A stretch of 64,000 nt of DNA, taken from the NCBI RefSeq assembly GCF_900177535.1, contig NZ_FXAJ01000002.1, positions 310,001-374,000 on the forward strand, in the 5' to 3' direction. A program made the translations under genes and the position numbers. This DNA is from Priestia filamentosa. Lineage in GTDB: Bacteria; Bacillota; Bacilli; Bacillales; Bacillaceae_H. Shown here one piece after another: positions 28,340 through 37,063 of the stretch (its first letter is position 1; each line of letters begins with the position of its first letter). The notes below the pieces were generated by a model. The model did not search any database and was not told the origin of the DNA. It saw only the letters and a list, made by a program, of their open reading frames with translations.

Positions 28340-29041
28340 CTACTCTACGTCTGGGGCCTCCTTAAAGACAGTGCCATTCGTATCCTCAATTACAACATCG
28401 GATTGAACTCTATCTAACCCTATAGCGATAAAAGGATTTTTTTCATCAGAACGATTGTAGAACGTTCTAACCTTAATTACGGTAGTATTTCCGTTTTCTT
28501 CTACGTCTAGAACTTCTATATTATCTCCTGACATTTCCTCCCCTAAGGATAAGACAACCGCTTTTGCCCCCTCGGAAATAGTAAACGTTTTATAGCCTTG
28601 AATGGTTGGATTTTGTTGAAGGAGAGATAAATACGAACCTATCTCATCTGAGGTTCCGATGGCAAGTCGATTTTCTTTTATAACCCAATAGTCAACTTGA
28701 TTCATATACATCCGAAAACTAGAGGCGATAACAAACAAAATAACAAACGTAAAAACACTCTTTTTCCATACAATACTTTTTTCGAATAGAGTTAAAAGAA
28801 AGCAAACTACTAGAATACCGAGGCTTAATATTAAAAAAGCTATCCCGTATCCTAATGTTTCCACTTGGTAGGCTACAGCAATACTTCCAAGTAAAGATAG
28901 GAAACCAATAGTAGCTACAGTCAATACTCTTCTTCTATTTTCTATCTCTTTTGTAAAAACGTAAGTTAACAGATATAGCTCTAACCCCACAACTAGTCCA
29001 ATTAAAAACATAATAAACAAGTATATTTTCTCCCCTCTCAT
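28340..29041 (-). CDS. Membrane protein of unknown function with extracytoplasmic tail
   Basis: 233 residues: four hydrophobic helices in the first 115 residues (LFIMFLIGLVVGLELYLL; VATIGFLSLLGSIAVAY; YGIAFLILSLGILVVCFLL; FTFVILFVIASSFRM), then a soluble domain of about 120 residues of alternating strands. No family recognised. Its ATG overlaps by 4 bp (ATGA) the stop codon of a decayed upstream gene, so it was probably translated by coupling to that gene, which no longer has an intact start. Confidence 0.65.
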   Translation of the reverse strand: MRGEKIYLFIMFLIGLVVGLELYLLTYVFTKEIENRRRVLTVATIGFLSLLGSIAVAYQVETLGYGIAFLILSLGILVVCFLLTLFEKSIVWKKSVFTFVILFVIASSFRMYMNQVDYWVIKENRLAIGTSDEIGSYLSLLQQNPTIQGYKTFTISEGAKAVVLSLGEEMSGDNIEVLDVEENGNTTVIKVRTFYNRSDEKNPFIAIGLDRVQSDVVIEDTNGTVFKEAPDVE

Positions 29042-29279
29042 TCCTTCATAAAAGTTAAGTGCTCCTTTATATGCACTAGAATCTCCTCAGACTCAGTAAA
29101 CTCGAACGGAAACAACACGCCTTTAAGATGCTGATTTAGGAGTATTTTAGTTAAAGAAGCTGTTACAATAGCTGTTGTTTTATAATCTGACGAAGCAGAA
29201 AGAGAGAAAGTTTGGGTAGAAGGTTTCCTATTATATTTTTTATAGTCTTCCTCTAAATAAGTTATTAGAGGAATAGAGA
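29038..29279 (-). pseudogene. Tail of a decayed gene, possibly saccharopine-dehydrogenase-like
   Basis: 80 in-frame codons ending FEFTESEEILVHIKEHLTFM then KE and stop, with SSDYKTTAIVTASLTKILLN in the middle. A TGA lies in frame just upstream, and no start or ribosome site is present, so only the 3' end remains. The Y-x-T-T-A-x-x-x-A-S-L-x-x-x-L-L segment recalls the end of saccharopine-dehydrogenase-like reductases; the family call is tentative. The end is joined by an ATGA overlap to the membrane protein. Confidence 0.55.
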
Positions 29280-29372
29280 TTCAAAAGGGAATACAGTAAC
29301 GAAAGGTGAATTAATTTTTAATTAGTATCAATACTGTAGTAAAGAAATAATATTGCTATTATTCGATCGTCG

Positions 29373-30794
29373 CTAAGATAAACTTCTAATCAACAAACCT
29401 AATTTCCTAATTCCAATCTCTAAGTCTTGCATTGAAGCATATGCATAAGAGAGTCGTATATAACGACTAGATTGTTCATGATAAATATGGCCAGGATTTA
29501 ATATTATTCCTTGTGTACGAGCACGTGCATAAAGACTTTTCATAGAAATTGGGGAAAGAAGATGAATCCAAATAAAAAATCCTCCTTGAGGTTCTTCCCA
29601 TGTTGCAAGTCCTTCTAAATGCTGTTTAATAAGCTTTAAAGCTACATTCTTTCTTTCCAAAAGATTCTCCCTTACTTTTTTAACATGCTCCACATATAAC
29701 CCACTTTGAAACCATTCGGCCGCAACTCGTTGAGAAAGAGAGCTAGAACCATAGTCAATTTGCATTTTTATATCTGCAAGTCGGTTAATAACAGGTTCTG
29801 GTGCTGCTATCCAACCAATTCGTAAACCAGGCGTTAATGTTTTGGATAAACTGCCAACATATAAAACATGACCTGTTTGATCTAAAGATTTCAATGGTAA
29901 AGGAGGGGCTTTTTCAAACCATAGTTCTCTATAAATATCGTCTTCAATAATAGGAATTTGATGTTTTGTACACGTTTCGATAATACTTTTGCGTCGTTTC
30001 TCAGACATTAATGTTCCAGTTGGATTATGAAAACAAGGATTTGTATATAGAACAGCTTCTTTCCTTTTCTTTTTAACATGCTCTAGATGCTGGGCGAGAA
30101 GGCCTTCATGAGCTAAAGGCATTCCCGTCAGATTTATCCCCGCTGACTGAAAAATACGAAGAGAGTAAAGGTAAGAAGGTTTTTCTAAGAGAATTGTCGA
30201 TCCTTTTTGTAAAAGTCCAATGGAGACAAGTTGAAGAGCTTGAAGGGCTCCTGAGACAATTAAGATTGAAGAGGGAGAGACATTAACATTCATTTTATGT
30301 AAATAAGCGCTCACTGCTTTTCGTAACGGTAAATATCCTCGTGGTTCTTCATAGCCGAAAGGAGTTATATGATTAGAGACTTTATTTATAATATCTTTCA
30401 TTTTCTGAAGGGGAAACATGTCACTTGAAAGTTCACCTTTACTCAGTTGGATAAACTGCTGTTGTGACTCTGAGTTGTTGATTTCTTGGACTGTTGATCT
30501 GCTTTGTTTCAGCATTCCTGCTTCTACATGTGTATTCCAATTAAGAGAGGAAGATAGAAGATTCCATGTATTGTTTGTTACAATGGTTCCTACACCCGTT
30601 TGTGCTTCGAGTAGACCATCCGCGATTAACTCTTCTAATGCTGTAATAACTGTACTTCTATTCACATTAAATTCTTTCGCTAACTGACGTTGACTAGGGA
30701 TTTTACTTCCAATAGGCCATTCACCATTTGAAATTTTTTCTTTTATATACCTCATAATTTTTTCATACTTAGGAATGCTTGTTTTACTTAACAT
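29373..30794 (-). CDS. MocR/PdxR-type GntR regulator with aminotransferase domain (YdfD-like)
   Basis: 473 residues. GntR winged helix at 1-75 (GSKIPSQRQLAKEFNVNRST), a linker, then a fold-type-I aminotransferase domain with TNPCFHNPTGTLMS, EDDIYRELWF and the PLP lysine in VGSLSKTLTPGLRIGW. MocR proteins sense PLP or an amino compound and control a neighbouring gene. The gene is divergent from an EamA transporter, the same arrangement as B. subtilis ydfD-ydfC. Repeated ACTGGTTGG boxes lie between. Confidence 0.93.
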   Translation of the reverse strand: MLSKTSIPKYEKIMRYIKEKISNGEWPIGSKIPSQRQLAKEFNVNRSTVITALEELIADGLLEAQTGVGTIVTNNTWNLLSSSLNWNTHVEAGMLKQSRSTVQEINNSESQQQFIQLSKGELSSDMFPLQKMKDIINKVSNHITPFGYEEPRGYLPLRKAVSAYLHKMNVNVSPSSILIVSGALQALQLVSIGLLQKGSTILLEKPSYLYSLRIFQSAGINLTGMPLAHEGLLAQHLEHVKKKRKEAVLYTNPCFHNPTGTLMSEKRRKSIIETCTKHQIPIIEDDIYRELWFEKAPPLPLKSLDQTGHVLYVGSLSKTLTPGLRIGWIAAPEPVINRLADIKMQIDYGSSSLSQRVAAEWFQSGLYVEHVKKVRENLLERKNVALKLIKQHLEGLATWEEPQGGFFIWIHLLSPISMKSLYARARTQGIILNPGHIYHEQSSRYIRLSYAYASMQDLEIGIRKLGLLIRSLS

Positions 30795-30812
30795 AAGAAG
30801 TTTCTCCTTTGA

Positions 30813-30909
30813 AGTGGTTGGTTTTCAAAAATTTAACTGGTTGGAGACATTTTATCAAATGTTATCTAGGATAGGAACTACTTGTTAGATTTCTAGACTA
30901 ACTGGTTGG
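30813..30909. promoter_or_regulatory. Three direct-repeat boxes between the MocR and EamA genes
   Basis: AGTGGTTGG (30813), ACTGGTTGG (30836) and ACTGGTTGG (30901), all in the same direction; spacings 23 and 65 bp. MocR regulators typically bind direct repeats in such divergent regions, so these are candidate operators. Confidence 0.6.
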
Positions 30910-30935
30910 ATTTTATTTGATAAGGAGAGAGTAAA

Positions 30936-31832
30936 TTGAGAAACTGGACAGTATTTTTACTTGTTTCATATGTATCTATCATCTTTTTTGGGGGGTCTTC
31001 TTTTCCAGCTATTCGTTTTGCCCTACATTCTTATACTCCTGAAAGTCTAGCTCTTTTTCGGCTACTTATTGCTTCAAGCTTTCTAGTGATTATAGCTATT
31101 GTACTGCGCATAGGTCTACCAAATATGAGAGATATTCCTATGTTAGTACTTTTAGGATGCTTAGGTTTTTCAGCTTATCATCTTTTTTTAAATAAGGGAG
31201 AAACAACCGTAGGTGGAGGGATTGCTAGTTTACTTGTGTCTACTACACCAATATTTTCACTTATATTAGAACAATTATTTTTGAGAAGAAAATGGGAGGG
31301 GAGAAAATGGTTAGGAGCTCTTGTTAGTTTCTTTGGAATTGCTTTTATCTCATTTAACCATGATTCACTTTCCTACTCTATCATTGGAATCACATTTATC
31401 CTTCTCGCTGCCTTTTCGGAAAGCTTATATTTTGTTTTCCAAACTCATTACTTACAAAAGTATGGAATGTTAGCTTTTGTGACTTATTCGATATGGGGAG
31501 GAACAATCGGGATGCTTTGGTTTTTTCCACGCCTGTTAATAGAGATAGAAGAAGCTTCTTTTTCATCTACTTTAGCTGTGACGTATTTAGGACTTTTCCC
31601 CTCTGTTTTACCTTATTTCGCTTTAGCTTATATAACCTTAAAAGTAGGGGCGTCAGAAGCCACAGCTTCGCTTTATCTTGTACCAATTGTAGCTGTCATT
31701 TTATCAGGAATATGGCTTGACGAAAAGATTACTTTACTTAGTGGAGGAGGTGGAGTAATTACATTTTTAGGACTTTTTCTGATTCATGGGAAGCAACAAA
31801 TGTCACGAGCGAAAGATAATATGAATTTTTAA
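30936..31832 (+). CDS. EamA-family (DMT) transporter, YdfC-like
   Basis: 298 residues in ten predicted helices forming two EamA repeats (FFGGSSFPAIRFALHSYTPE; LGLFPSVLPYFALAYITLK with E-A-T-A-S-L-Y-L-V-P). TTG start with AAGGAGAG nine bases before it. Divergent from a MocR regulator as in B. subtilis ydfC. Likely exports an amino acid or related metabolite under its control; substrate unknown. Confidence 0.9.
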   Translation: MRNWTVFLLVSYVSIIFFGGSSFPAIRFALHSYTPESLALFRLLIASSFLVIIAIVLRIGLPNMRDIPMLVLLGCLGFSAYHLFLNKGETTVGGGIASLLVSTTPIFSLILEQLFLRRKWEGRKWLGALVSFFGIAFISFNHDSLSYSIIGITFILLAAFSESLYFVFQTHYLQKYGMLAFVTYSIWGGTIGMLWFFPRLLIEIEEASFSSTLAVTYLGLFPSVLPYFALAYITLKVGASEATASLYLVPIVAVILSGIWLDEKITLLSGGGGVITFLGLFLIHGKQQMSRAKDNMNF

Positions 31833-31969
31833 TAATAAGATATTCAAGGATACAATTCAGAAAGATAATTTCTTCGATAATAACGTTTGACTAGAACAAG
31901 GAGTATTCTTTTTTCGCCTATTAATAACTAACAGGCCGTAAGAAAATAAAAAAAATCTGAAAAAGGGTA

Positions 31970-31996
31970 TTGAAAGAAATAACGATTTCTTATAAT
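31970..31996 (+). promoter_or_regulatory. xylA promoter
   Basis: TTGAAA (31970-31975) and TATAAT (31991-31996), spacer 15 bp, a short but workable pair. The inner sequence AAGAAAT-AACG-ATTTCTT forms a dyad over the promoter. Confidence 0.6.
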
Positions 31997-32001
31997 ATGT
32001 A

Positions 32002-32038
32002 TTTAAGTTAGTTTGTAAGGGGAACAAACTAACTTAAA
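32002..32038 (+). promoter_or_regulatory. XylR operator (xylO) before xylA
   Basis: Perfect 15-bp arms TTTAAGTTAGTTTGT and ACAAACTAACTTAAA around a 7-bp spacer; the AGTTAGTTTGT / ACAAACTAACT core is that of the xyl operators of Bacillus. It lies just downstream of the -10 hexamer, as in B. subtilis and B. megaterium. Confidence 0.9.
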
Positions 32039-32130
32039 CATTATTAATAAAATATAACTTATCTTTAATGATGAATCATTTTAATTTGAATGTTTAAAGT
32101 TTATCGTATCTAAACGAAGGGGGAAATAAT

Positions 32131-33468
32131 ATGGGTCAATCTTATACTAATGTAGGAACTTATTTTGGAAGCGTAAACAAAGTGTTTTATGAGGGAAAAG
32201 ATTCTAACAATCCTCTAGCATTTAAGTACTACAATCCAGAAGAAATCATAGGAAATAAAACGATGAAAGAACACTTGAGATTTTCGGTAGCTTACTGGCA
32301 TACATTTACGGCTGATGGAACAGATCCTTTTGGAGCTGCAACAATGCAAAGATCATGGGACAAGTATCAAGGAATGGACTTAGCTAAGGTAAGGGTAGAA
32401 GCTGCATTTGAACTTTTTGAAAAATTAGGGGTGCCTTTCTTTGCTTTCCATGATCGGGATATTGCCCCAGAAGGAAATACGTTAAAAGAGACAAATGAAA
32501 ATTTAAATGTAATTATTGCTATGATAAAAGAGTACATGAAAACAAGTAATGTAAAATTATTATGGAATACAGCTAATATGTTTACTCATCCTCGTTTTGT
32601 TCATGGAGCAGCTACTTCTTGTAATGCAGATGTATTTGCATATGCAGCAGCTCAAGTGAAGAAAGGATTAGAAACAGCGAAAGAGCTTGGAGCTGAAAAC
32701 TATGTATTTTGGGGAGGACGTGAAGGCTACGAAACATTATTAAACACAAATTTAAAATTAGAGTTGGACAATCTAGCTCGATTCATGCATATGGCGGTTG
32801 ACTATGCAAAAGAAATTGGATTTACGGGACAATTTTTGATTGAACCAAAACCGAAGGAACCAACTACACATCAATACGATACAGATGCAGCTACAACAAT
32901 TGCTTTTCTAAAACAGTATAATTTAGACAAATATTTTAAGTTGAATCTTGAAGCTAATCATGCGACTTTAGCTGGCCATACATTTGATCATGAGTTAAGG
33001 GTAGCTCGAGTCCACGGTCTGTTAGGTTCTGTTGACGCTAATCAGGGAGATCCTCTTTTAGGGTGGGATACAGATGAGTTTCCAACCGATTTATATTCTA
33101 CAACATTAGCCATGTATGAAATTTTGCAAAATGGAGGATTAGGTTGTGGAGGATTGAACTTTGATGCCAAAGTACGCAGAGGATCTTTTGAGTTAGAGGA
33201 CTTAGTATACTCTCATGTTGCTGGAATGGACGCATTTGCAAGGGGGTTAAAAGTTGCTCATAAATTAATTGAAGACCGCGTATTTGAAGATGTTATCGCA
33301 GAACGTTATCATAGCTTCACGGAAGGGATTGGACTAGATATTGTGGAAGGAAGAGCAAATTTTCATACCCTTGAGCAGTACGCTCTAAATAATAACTCAA
33401 TTCAAAACAAATCTGGAAGACAAGAACGGTTGAAAGCCATCCTAAATCAATATATTTTAGAAGTTTAA
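32131..33468 (+). CDS. xylA: Xylose isomerase
   Basis: 445 residues, the length of group II xylose isomerases. Motifs: [12 protein letters not shown] with catalytic His and Asp, [30 protein letters not shown], and [16 protein letters not shown] with metal ligands. Converts D-xylose to D-xylulose. RBS GAAGGGGG. Controlled by a XylR operator upstream and an internal cre. Unlike the usual xylAB order, the next gene is a permease after a terminator and xylB lies 3.6 kb further on. Confidence 0.97.
   Translation: MGQSYTNVGTYFGSVNKVFYEGKDSNNPLAFKYYNPEEIIGNKTMKEHLRFSVAYWHTFTADGTDPFGAATMQRSWDKYQGMDLAKVRVEAAFELFEKLGVPFFAFHDRDIAPEGNTLKETNENLNVIIAMIKEYMKTSNVKLLWNTANMFTHPRFVHGAATSCNADVFAYAAAQVKKGLETAKELGAENYVFWGGREGYETLLNTNLKLELDNLARFMHMAVDYAKEIGFTGQFLIEPKPKEPTTHQYDTDAATTIAFLKQYNLDKYFKLNLEANHATLAGHTFDHELRVARVHGLLGSVDANQGDPLLGWDTDEFPTDLYSTTLAMYEILQNGGLGCGGLNFDAKVRRGSFELEDLVYSHVAGMDAFARGLKVAHKLIEDRVFEDVIAERYHSFTEGIGLDIVEGRANFHTLEQYALNNNSIQNKSGRQERLKAILNQYILEV
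32166..32179 (+). promoter_or_regulatory. cre within the xylA coding region
   Basis: TGGAAGCGTAAACA, the same 14-mer known as the catabolite-responsive element inside xylA of other Bacillus species. It lies 36 bp into the gene. Confidence 0.85.
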
Positions 33469-33522
33469 GATGAAAAAGGAACAACTTAAGAAGTAACAAG
33501 AAAAACGACTGTATCATTTCTC

Positions 33523-33582
33523 GAAAAGACCCGTCAATGAATCTTTTTATATCTTTAAGTTTTCATGACGGGTTCTTTTCTA
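33523..33582 (+). terminator. Terminator after xylA
   Basis: Arms AAAAGACCCGTCA / TGACGGGTTCTTTT around a loop of about 33 bases. The xylA transcript probably ends here. Confidence 0.7.
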
Positions 33583-33797
33583 TAAAACATATAAAGAGTT
33601 TGAGTCGATACTTTTATACAAGTAGAGGAGAAAAGTGTAAGAATTGCCTTGAGTTTTGATGAATATTTCCGTAAATAAAAAGTTTTCTAGAAGCGTGATT
33701 TACTACTTCAAAATAGGAAGGAGTTTAGGGGAAGATTTTAAAGATTAATCTATAAACAACTAAGTTATGAGAAACAAACCTTTACACACATTAGTTT

Positions 33798-33811
33798 TGT
33801 AAGCGCTTTAT
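33798..33811 (+). promoter_or_regulatory. cre-like site before the xylose permease gene
   Basis: TGTAAGCGCTTTAT, 12 of 14 to the CcpA consensus and centred on the AAGCGCTT palindrome. Located 102 bp before the permease ATG in a 444-bp gap after xylA. Confidence 0.55.
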
Positions 33812-33912
33812 AAAATAGTCTTACTTAATAGAAGACGGGGGAATGTTAATTATTTAGTTCTATATAGTAGATTAATTTTCTTTGAGTTATTAAAATTTAT
33901 CCCTGAAAAACG

Positions 33913-35328
33913 ATGAAACAAAAGCGAAACTCACTTTATATTTTTTCAATTACGCTCGTAGCTGCTATCGGTGGTTTGCTTTTCGGTTATGATACTGCTG
34001 TAATATCTGGAACTGAAAAATCAATAGAAGCCTATTTAATAGAACCTTTAGGTTTAGGATCGCTAGCACATGGAGCAACAATTTCTAGTGCATTAATTGG
34101 TTGTATCATTGGCGGTATAGTATCCGGTTATTTTGCATCAAATTTTGGACGTAAATATTCTCTTATTGTCGCAGCTGTCCTTTTTCTTCTATCAGCTTTA
34201 GGGTCTGCTTATCCTGAGTTCTTATTTTTTACAAAGGGAGAACCATCCCTTCCTCTATTACTTATGTTTAATTTATATCGTATTATAGGGGGAATCGGTG
34301 TCGGCTTAGCCTCGGCTATTGTGCCAATGTATATAGGAGAGATTGCACCTGCAGATATTCGTGGCCGATTAGTATCATTCAACCAATTTATGATTATTTT
34401 TGGGATGCTAGTCGTTTATTTTGTTAACTGGGGGATTGCTAATGGGCAGTCATTAGAATGGATAAATAACATAGGGTGGAGATATATGTTCGCTTCAGAA
34501 ATAGTTCCAGCCTTCTTATTTTGTGTATTTCTACTTTTTGTACCAGAAACACCTCGATATCTAGCAATTAAAAACCAAGATGATAAAGCATTAAATATTC
34601 TTACTAAAATTAATGGCTCTTTAGAAGCGGAAGCCATTTTAAGTGAAATTAAGCAAACCGTAAAAGTAAGTATCAATTCTGAAAAGCTTTTTGCTTACGG
34701 GAAATTAGTGATTGTGGTAGGAATCATGCTCTCAGTATTTCAGCAATTTGTCGGTATAAATGTTGCTCTGTATTATGCACCACGTATTTTTGAAAGCATG
34801 GGAGCTGCAAAAGATGCTTCGATGTTACAGACCATTGTTATGGGATTAGTCAATGTTATCTTTACCATTGTTGCTATTTTAACAGTTGATAAGTGGGGAC
34901 GTAAACCATTACTAACAATAGGATCCATTGGTATGGCGATTGGAATGTTTGGTGTGGCAGGAATGGCTTTTCTAAATATTATTGGCATTAGCACTTTAAT
35001 TTTTATTATTATCTACACAGCTGCTTTTATGTTGTCGTGGGGGCCGATATGTTGGGTGTTAATTTCTGAGATTTTCCCTAATAGAATTCGTGGACAGGCC
35101 GTTGCGATTGCAGTAGCTGCTCAATGGGCTGCTAACTATCTAATCTCATCTACTTATCCAATGATGATGGAATATAGCAGCGGCTTAACTTATGGTTTCT
35201 ATGGGCTAATGAGTGTATTTTCCGCTCTATTTGTTTGGAAGTTTGTCCCTGAAACAAAAGGGAAGACGCTTGAACAAATGGAGAATGAATGGAAACAAAC
35301 TAAAGTTGATCATCATGAAGTAGTATAA
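33913..35328 (+). CDS. D-xylose:H+ symporter, sugar-porter MFS (XylE/XylT-like)
   Basis: 471 residues in 12 helices with sugar-porter signatures: GGLLFGYDTAVISGT in helix 1, GRKYSLI, RIIGGIGVGLASAIVPMYIGE, VPETPRYL at the end of the first half, QQFVGINVALYYAP, and PETKGKTLEQMENEW at the end. Neighbouring xyl genes point to xylose. No ribosome site precedes ATG 33913 and an in-frame stop lies six bases before it, so the start is uncertain or translation is inefficient. Its own transcript is expected because a terminator follows xylA. Confidence 0.9.
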   Translation: MKQKRNSLYIFSITLVAAIGGLLFGYDTAVISGTEKSIEAYLIEPLGLGSLAHGATISSALIGCIIGGIVSGYFASNFGRKYSLIVAAVLFLLSALGSAYPEFLFFTKGEPSLPLLLMFNLYRIIGGIGVGLASAIVPMYIGEIAPADIRGRLVSFNQFMIIFGMLVVYFVNWGIANGQSLEWINNIGWRYMFASEIVPAFLFCVFLLFVPETPRYLAIKNQDDKALNILTKINGSLEAEAILSEIKQTVKVSINSEKLFAYGKLVIVVGIMLSVFQQFVGINVALYYAPRIFESMGAAKDASMLQTIVMGLVNVIFTIVAILTVDKWGRKPLLTIGSIGMAIGMFGVAGMAFLNIIGISTLIFIIIYTAAFMLSWGPICWVLISEIFPNRIRGQAVAIAVAAQWAANYLISSTYPMMMEYSSGLTYGFYGLMSVFSALFVWKFVPETKGKTLEQMENEWKQTKVDHHEVV

Positions 35329-35395
35329 AGTTATTCTTCCGGTTTTAACATTATATAGACACGAATATCTCTCTTTGAAAGAGTCTAAAAAATGA

Positions 35396-35518
35396 TCAGA
35401 TGATTATGTTCATGGAGAGGGATTTTCTACAGAAGCTTTCGTAGGAATGCAATGTCAAGATACGAGCGGTCAAAATATTCAAGCTGTCTTTAAATATTTT
35501 AGTTATAAGGAAAAATAA
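35396..35518 (+). pseudogene. C-terminal relic of a GH43 beta-xylosidase (XynB-like)
   Basis: 40 in-frame codons: [20 protein letters not shown], then QDTSG, then [10 protein letters not shown] and stop. The pattern SDDY-x4-GF-T-x-AFVGM-x-CQD-x-SG-x9-F-x-YF-x-Y is the C-terminal end of GH43 beta-xylosidases. No start, no upstream domain: the other roughly 490 residues are gone. In B. subtilis xynB lies next to xylR, the same place as here. Confidence 0.75.
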
Positions 35519-35522
35519 TATG

Positions 35523-35570
35523 AATCAAAAGGAGACTTTTACTTTTGCCAAAGTCTCCTTTTGATTTATT
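35523..35570. terminator. Bidirectional terminator between the xylose permease and xylR
   Basis: 17-bp arms AATCAAAAGGAGACTTT / AAAGTCTCCTTTTGATT with a 10-base loop and flanking A/T runs. Confidence 0.9.
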
Positions 35571-35616
35571 TGTTTCTATAATATAGTCATTTTTCTTGAA
35601 TTTAAAATTTAGAGTT

Positions 35617-36795
35617 TTAATTATTATAAATTTGTTCCTTAGAGAAATATAAACTTTTAATGCCAAGGAAGTGTTGAATATTTAAATAAGTTGCTCCAAT
35701 TAAAATTGCTCGATTTCCTAGGGAAGAAGAGGTTACTTCTATGTCGTCAATCATAAAGCATGTTAATTCTTCTTTTATTGTTTCTAACAATGAAGGTATT
35801 GTACGAATCAATTCACTATTAAGGAAAATAACATCAGGATTATACGTATTATTAACATTATTAATAGCGATTGAAATATATTTAGCTGTTTCTTTTAACA
35901 ACTTAATTGTTTCTTCATTGTTTTGTTCAACAGCTTGAGCTATTTGATGAAAGGAAGATTGGTGTCCTTCCCAATTTAGTAAGCTGAAGCGTTCTAAGAT
36001 AGCTTTTTCGGAATAGTATTGCTCAAGGCACCCTCTATTCCCACATGGACATGCTTTTCCACCTGGAAATAGAATAGTATGTCCAATTTCTCCGGCATAA
36101 CCATTTTTTCCATAGTGCAATTCTTTATCTAGTATGATACCTGCGCCAATTCCAGAGTGGATACTAATGCTAACTAAATTGGAGAAATGTGAATGATAGG
36201 CTAATTCGGCAATTGCTGAGAGGTTCGCTTCATTCTCAATTAGGACTGGGATACCTGTTTCTTTTTCAATGATCTCTACTAAATTAAGTTTATTCAGATC
36301 ATAATAAGGAGTGAAAATGATCTCATTGTCCAAGGTTACACCATGGATTGCTATTGCTATTCCAATTATGCCGTATTCAGTAGGAGGAGCTTGTTCTTTG
36401 CAAAGTCGATATATATCTAGAATAGAGTTACAAACGTTATGTCTATCTATTTTAATATTTTCTTGATAGTGCTCTTGTATAATAGAACCATCAAGATAAG
36501 TAAGCATGAAAGCAATATAATTATACCCAACGTCAATACTAATGGATATTCCAGCCTTCGCAATAAACTGAAGAATAATGGGTCTTCTTCCACCAGCTTG
36601 TGTACTTGTTCCAATGCCTGTTTCCGTAACAAGTTTCCGATCAATTAAGGTTTTTACAATCTCCGAAACAGTCGCCTTATTTAAACCACATATTTTTGCT
36701 AATTCTGCACGTGAGAGGGGGCCACTTTTAATAATTTCTTCGAGAATAACTAGTTCATTTTGTTTCCGTATCGTATATTTATCTGTTGTTTCCAT
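35617..36795 (-). CDS. xylR: Xylose-responsive ROK-family repressor
   Basis: 392 residues: winged HTH at 15-70 (GPLSRAELAKICGLNKATVS), then a ROK domain with the zinc motif CPCGNRGCLEQYYSE and the sugar-binding SIHSGIGAGII and GYAGEIGH. XylR binds xylO without xylose and releases it with xylose. Divergent from xylB. No ribosome-site oddity was noted. The length and motifs match XylR of Bacillus. Confidence 0.95.
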   Translation of the reverse strand: METTDKYTIRKQNELVILEEIIKSGPLSRAELAKICGLNKATVSEIVKTLIDRKLVTETGIGTSTQAGGRRPIILQFIAKAGISISIDVGYNYIAFMLTYLDGSIIQEHYQENIKIDRHNVCNSILDIYRLCKEQAPPTEYGIIGIAIAIHGVTLDNEIIFTPYYDLNKLNLVEIIEKETGIPVLIENEANLSAIAELAYHSHFSNLVSISIHSGIGAGIILDKELHYGKNGYAGEIGHTILFPGGKACPCGNRGCLEQYYSEKAILERFSLLNWEGHQSSFHQIAQAVEQNNEETIKLLKETAKYISIAINNVNNTYNPDVIFLNSELIRTIPSLLETIKEELTCFMIDDIEVTSSSLGNRAILIGATYLNIQHFLGIKSLYFSKEQIYNN

Positions 36796-36825
36796 GCATG
36801 TACCTCATTTCCTCATCTCTAGATT

Positions 36826-36936
36826 AATGATATTAGTTTATCGTTTAAAAATTTATTTGTCTAACTGATGTAAGCGGTTGACAATAGAGTTATATATAAT
36901 TATTATAATGATATTAGTTAGTTTACCGTACTAACA
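36826..36936. promoter_or_regulatory. xylR-xylB divergent control region
   Basis: Plus-strand promoter for xylB: TTGACA (36878), 17-bp spacer, TATTAT (36901). Two related boxes, AATGATATTAGTTTATCG (36826) and AATGATATTAGTTAGTTTAC (36906), flank it; the second contains the XylR half-site TTAGTTAGTTT and a weak right arm CTAAC. They are candidate degenerate xylO sites. Confidence 0.6.
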
Positions 36937-37063
36937 TACTCAAGGTCAAATATAATAGCCATAGAACTAGGATTTCATAGCGTTTTTTCATAGAAATGAA
37001 GTTTGTGAATTGATTAGAGATTTACAGAATAGTCTTTTTTATGTAGATAAAGGAGTGAAAATA

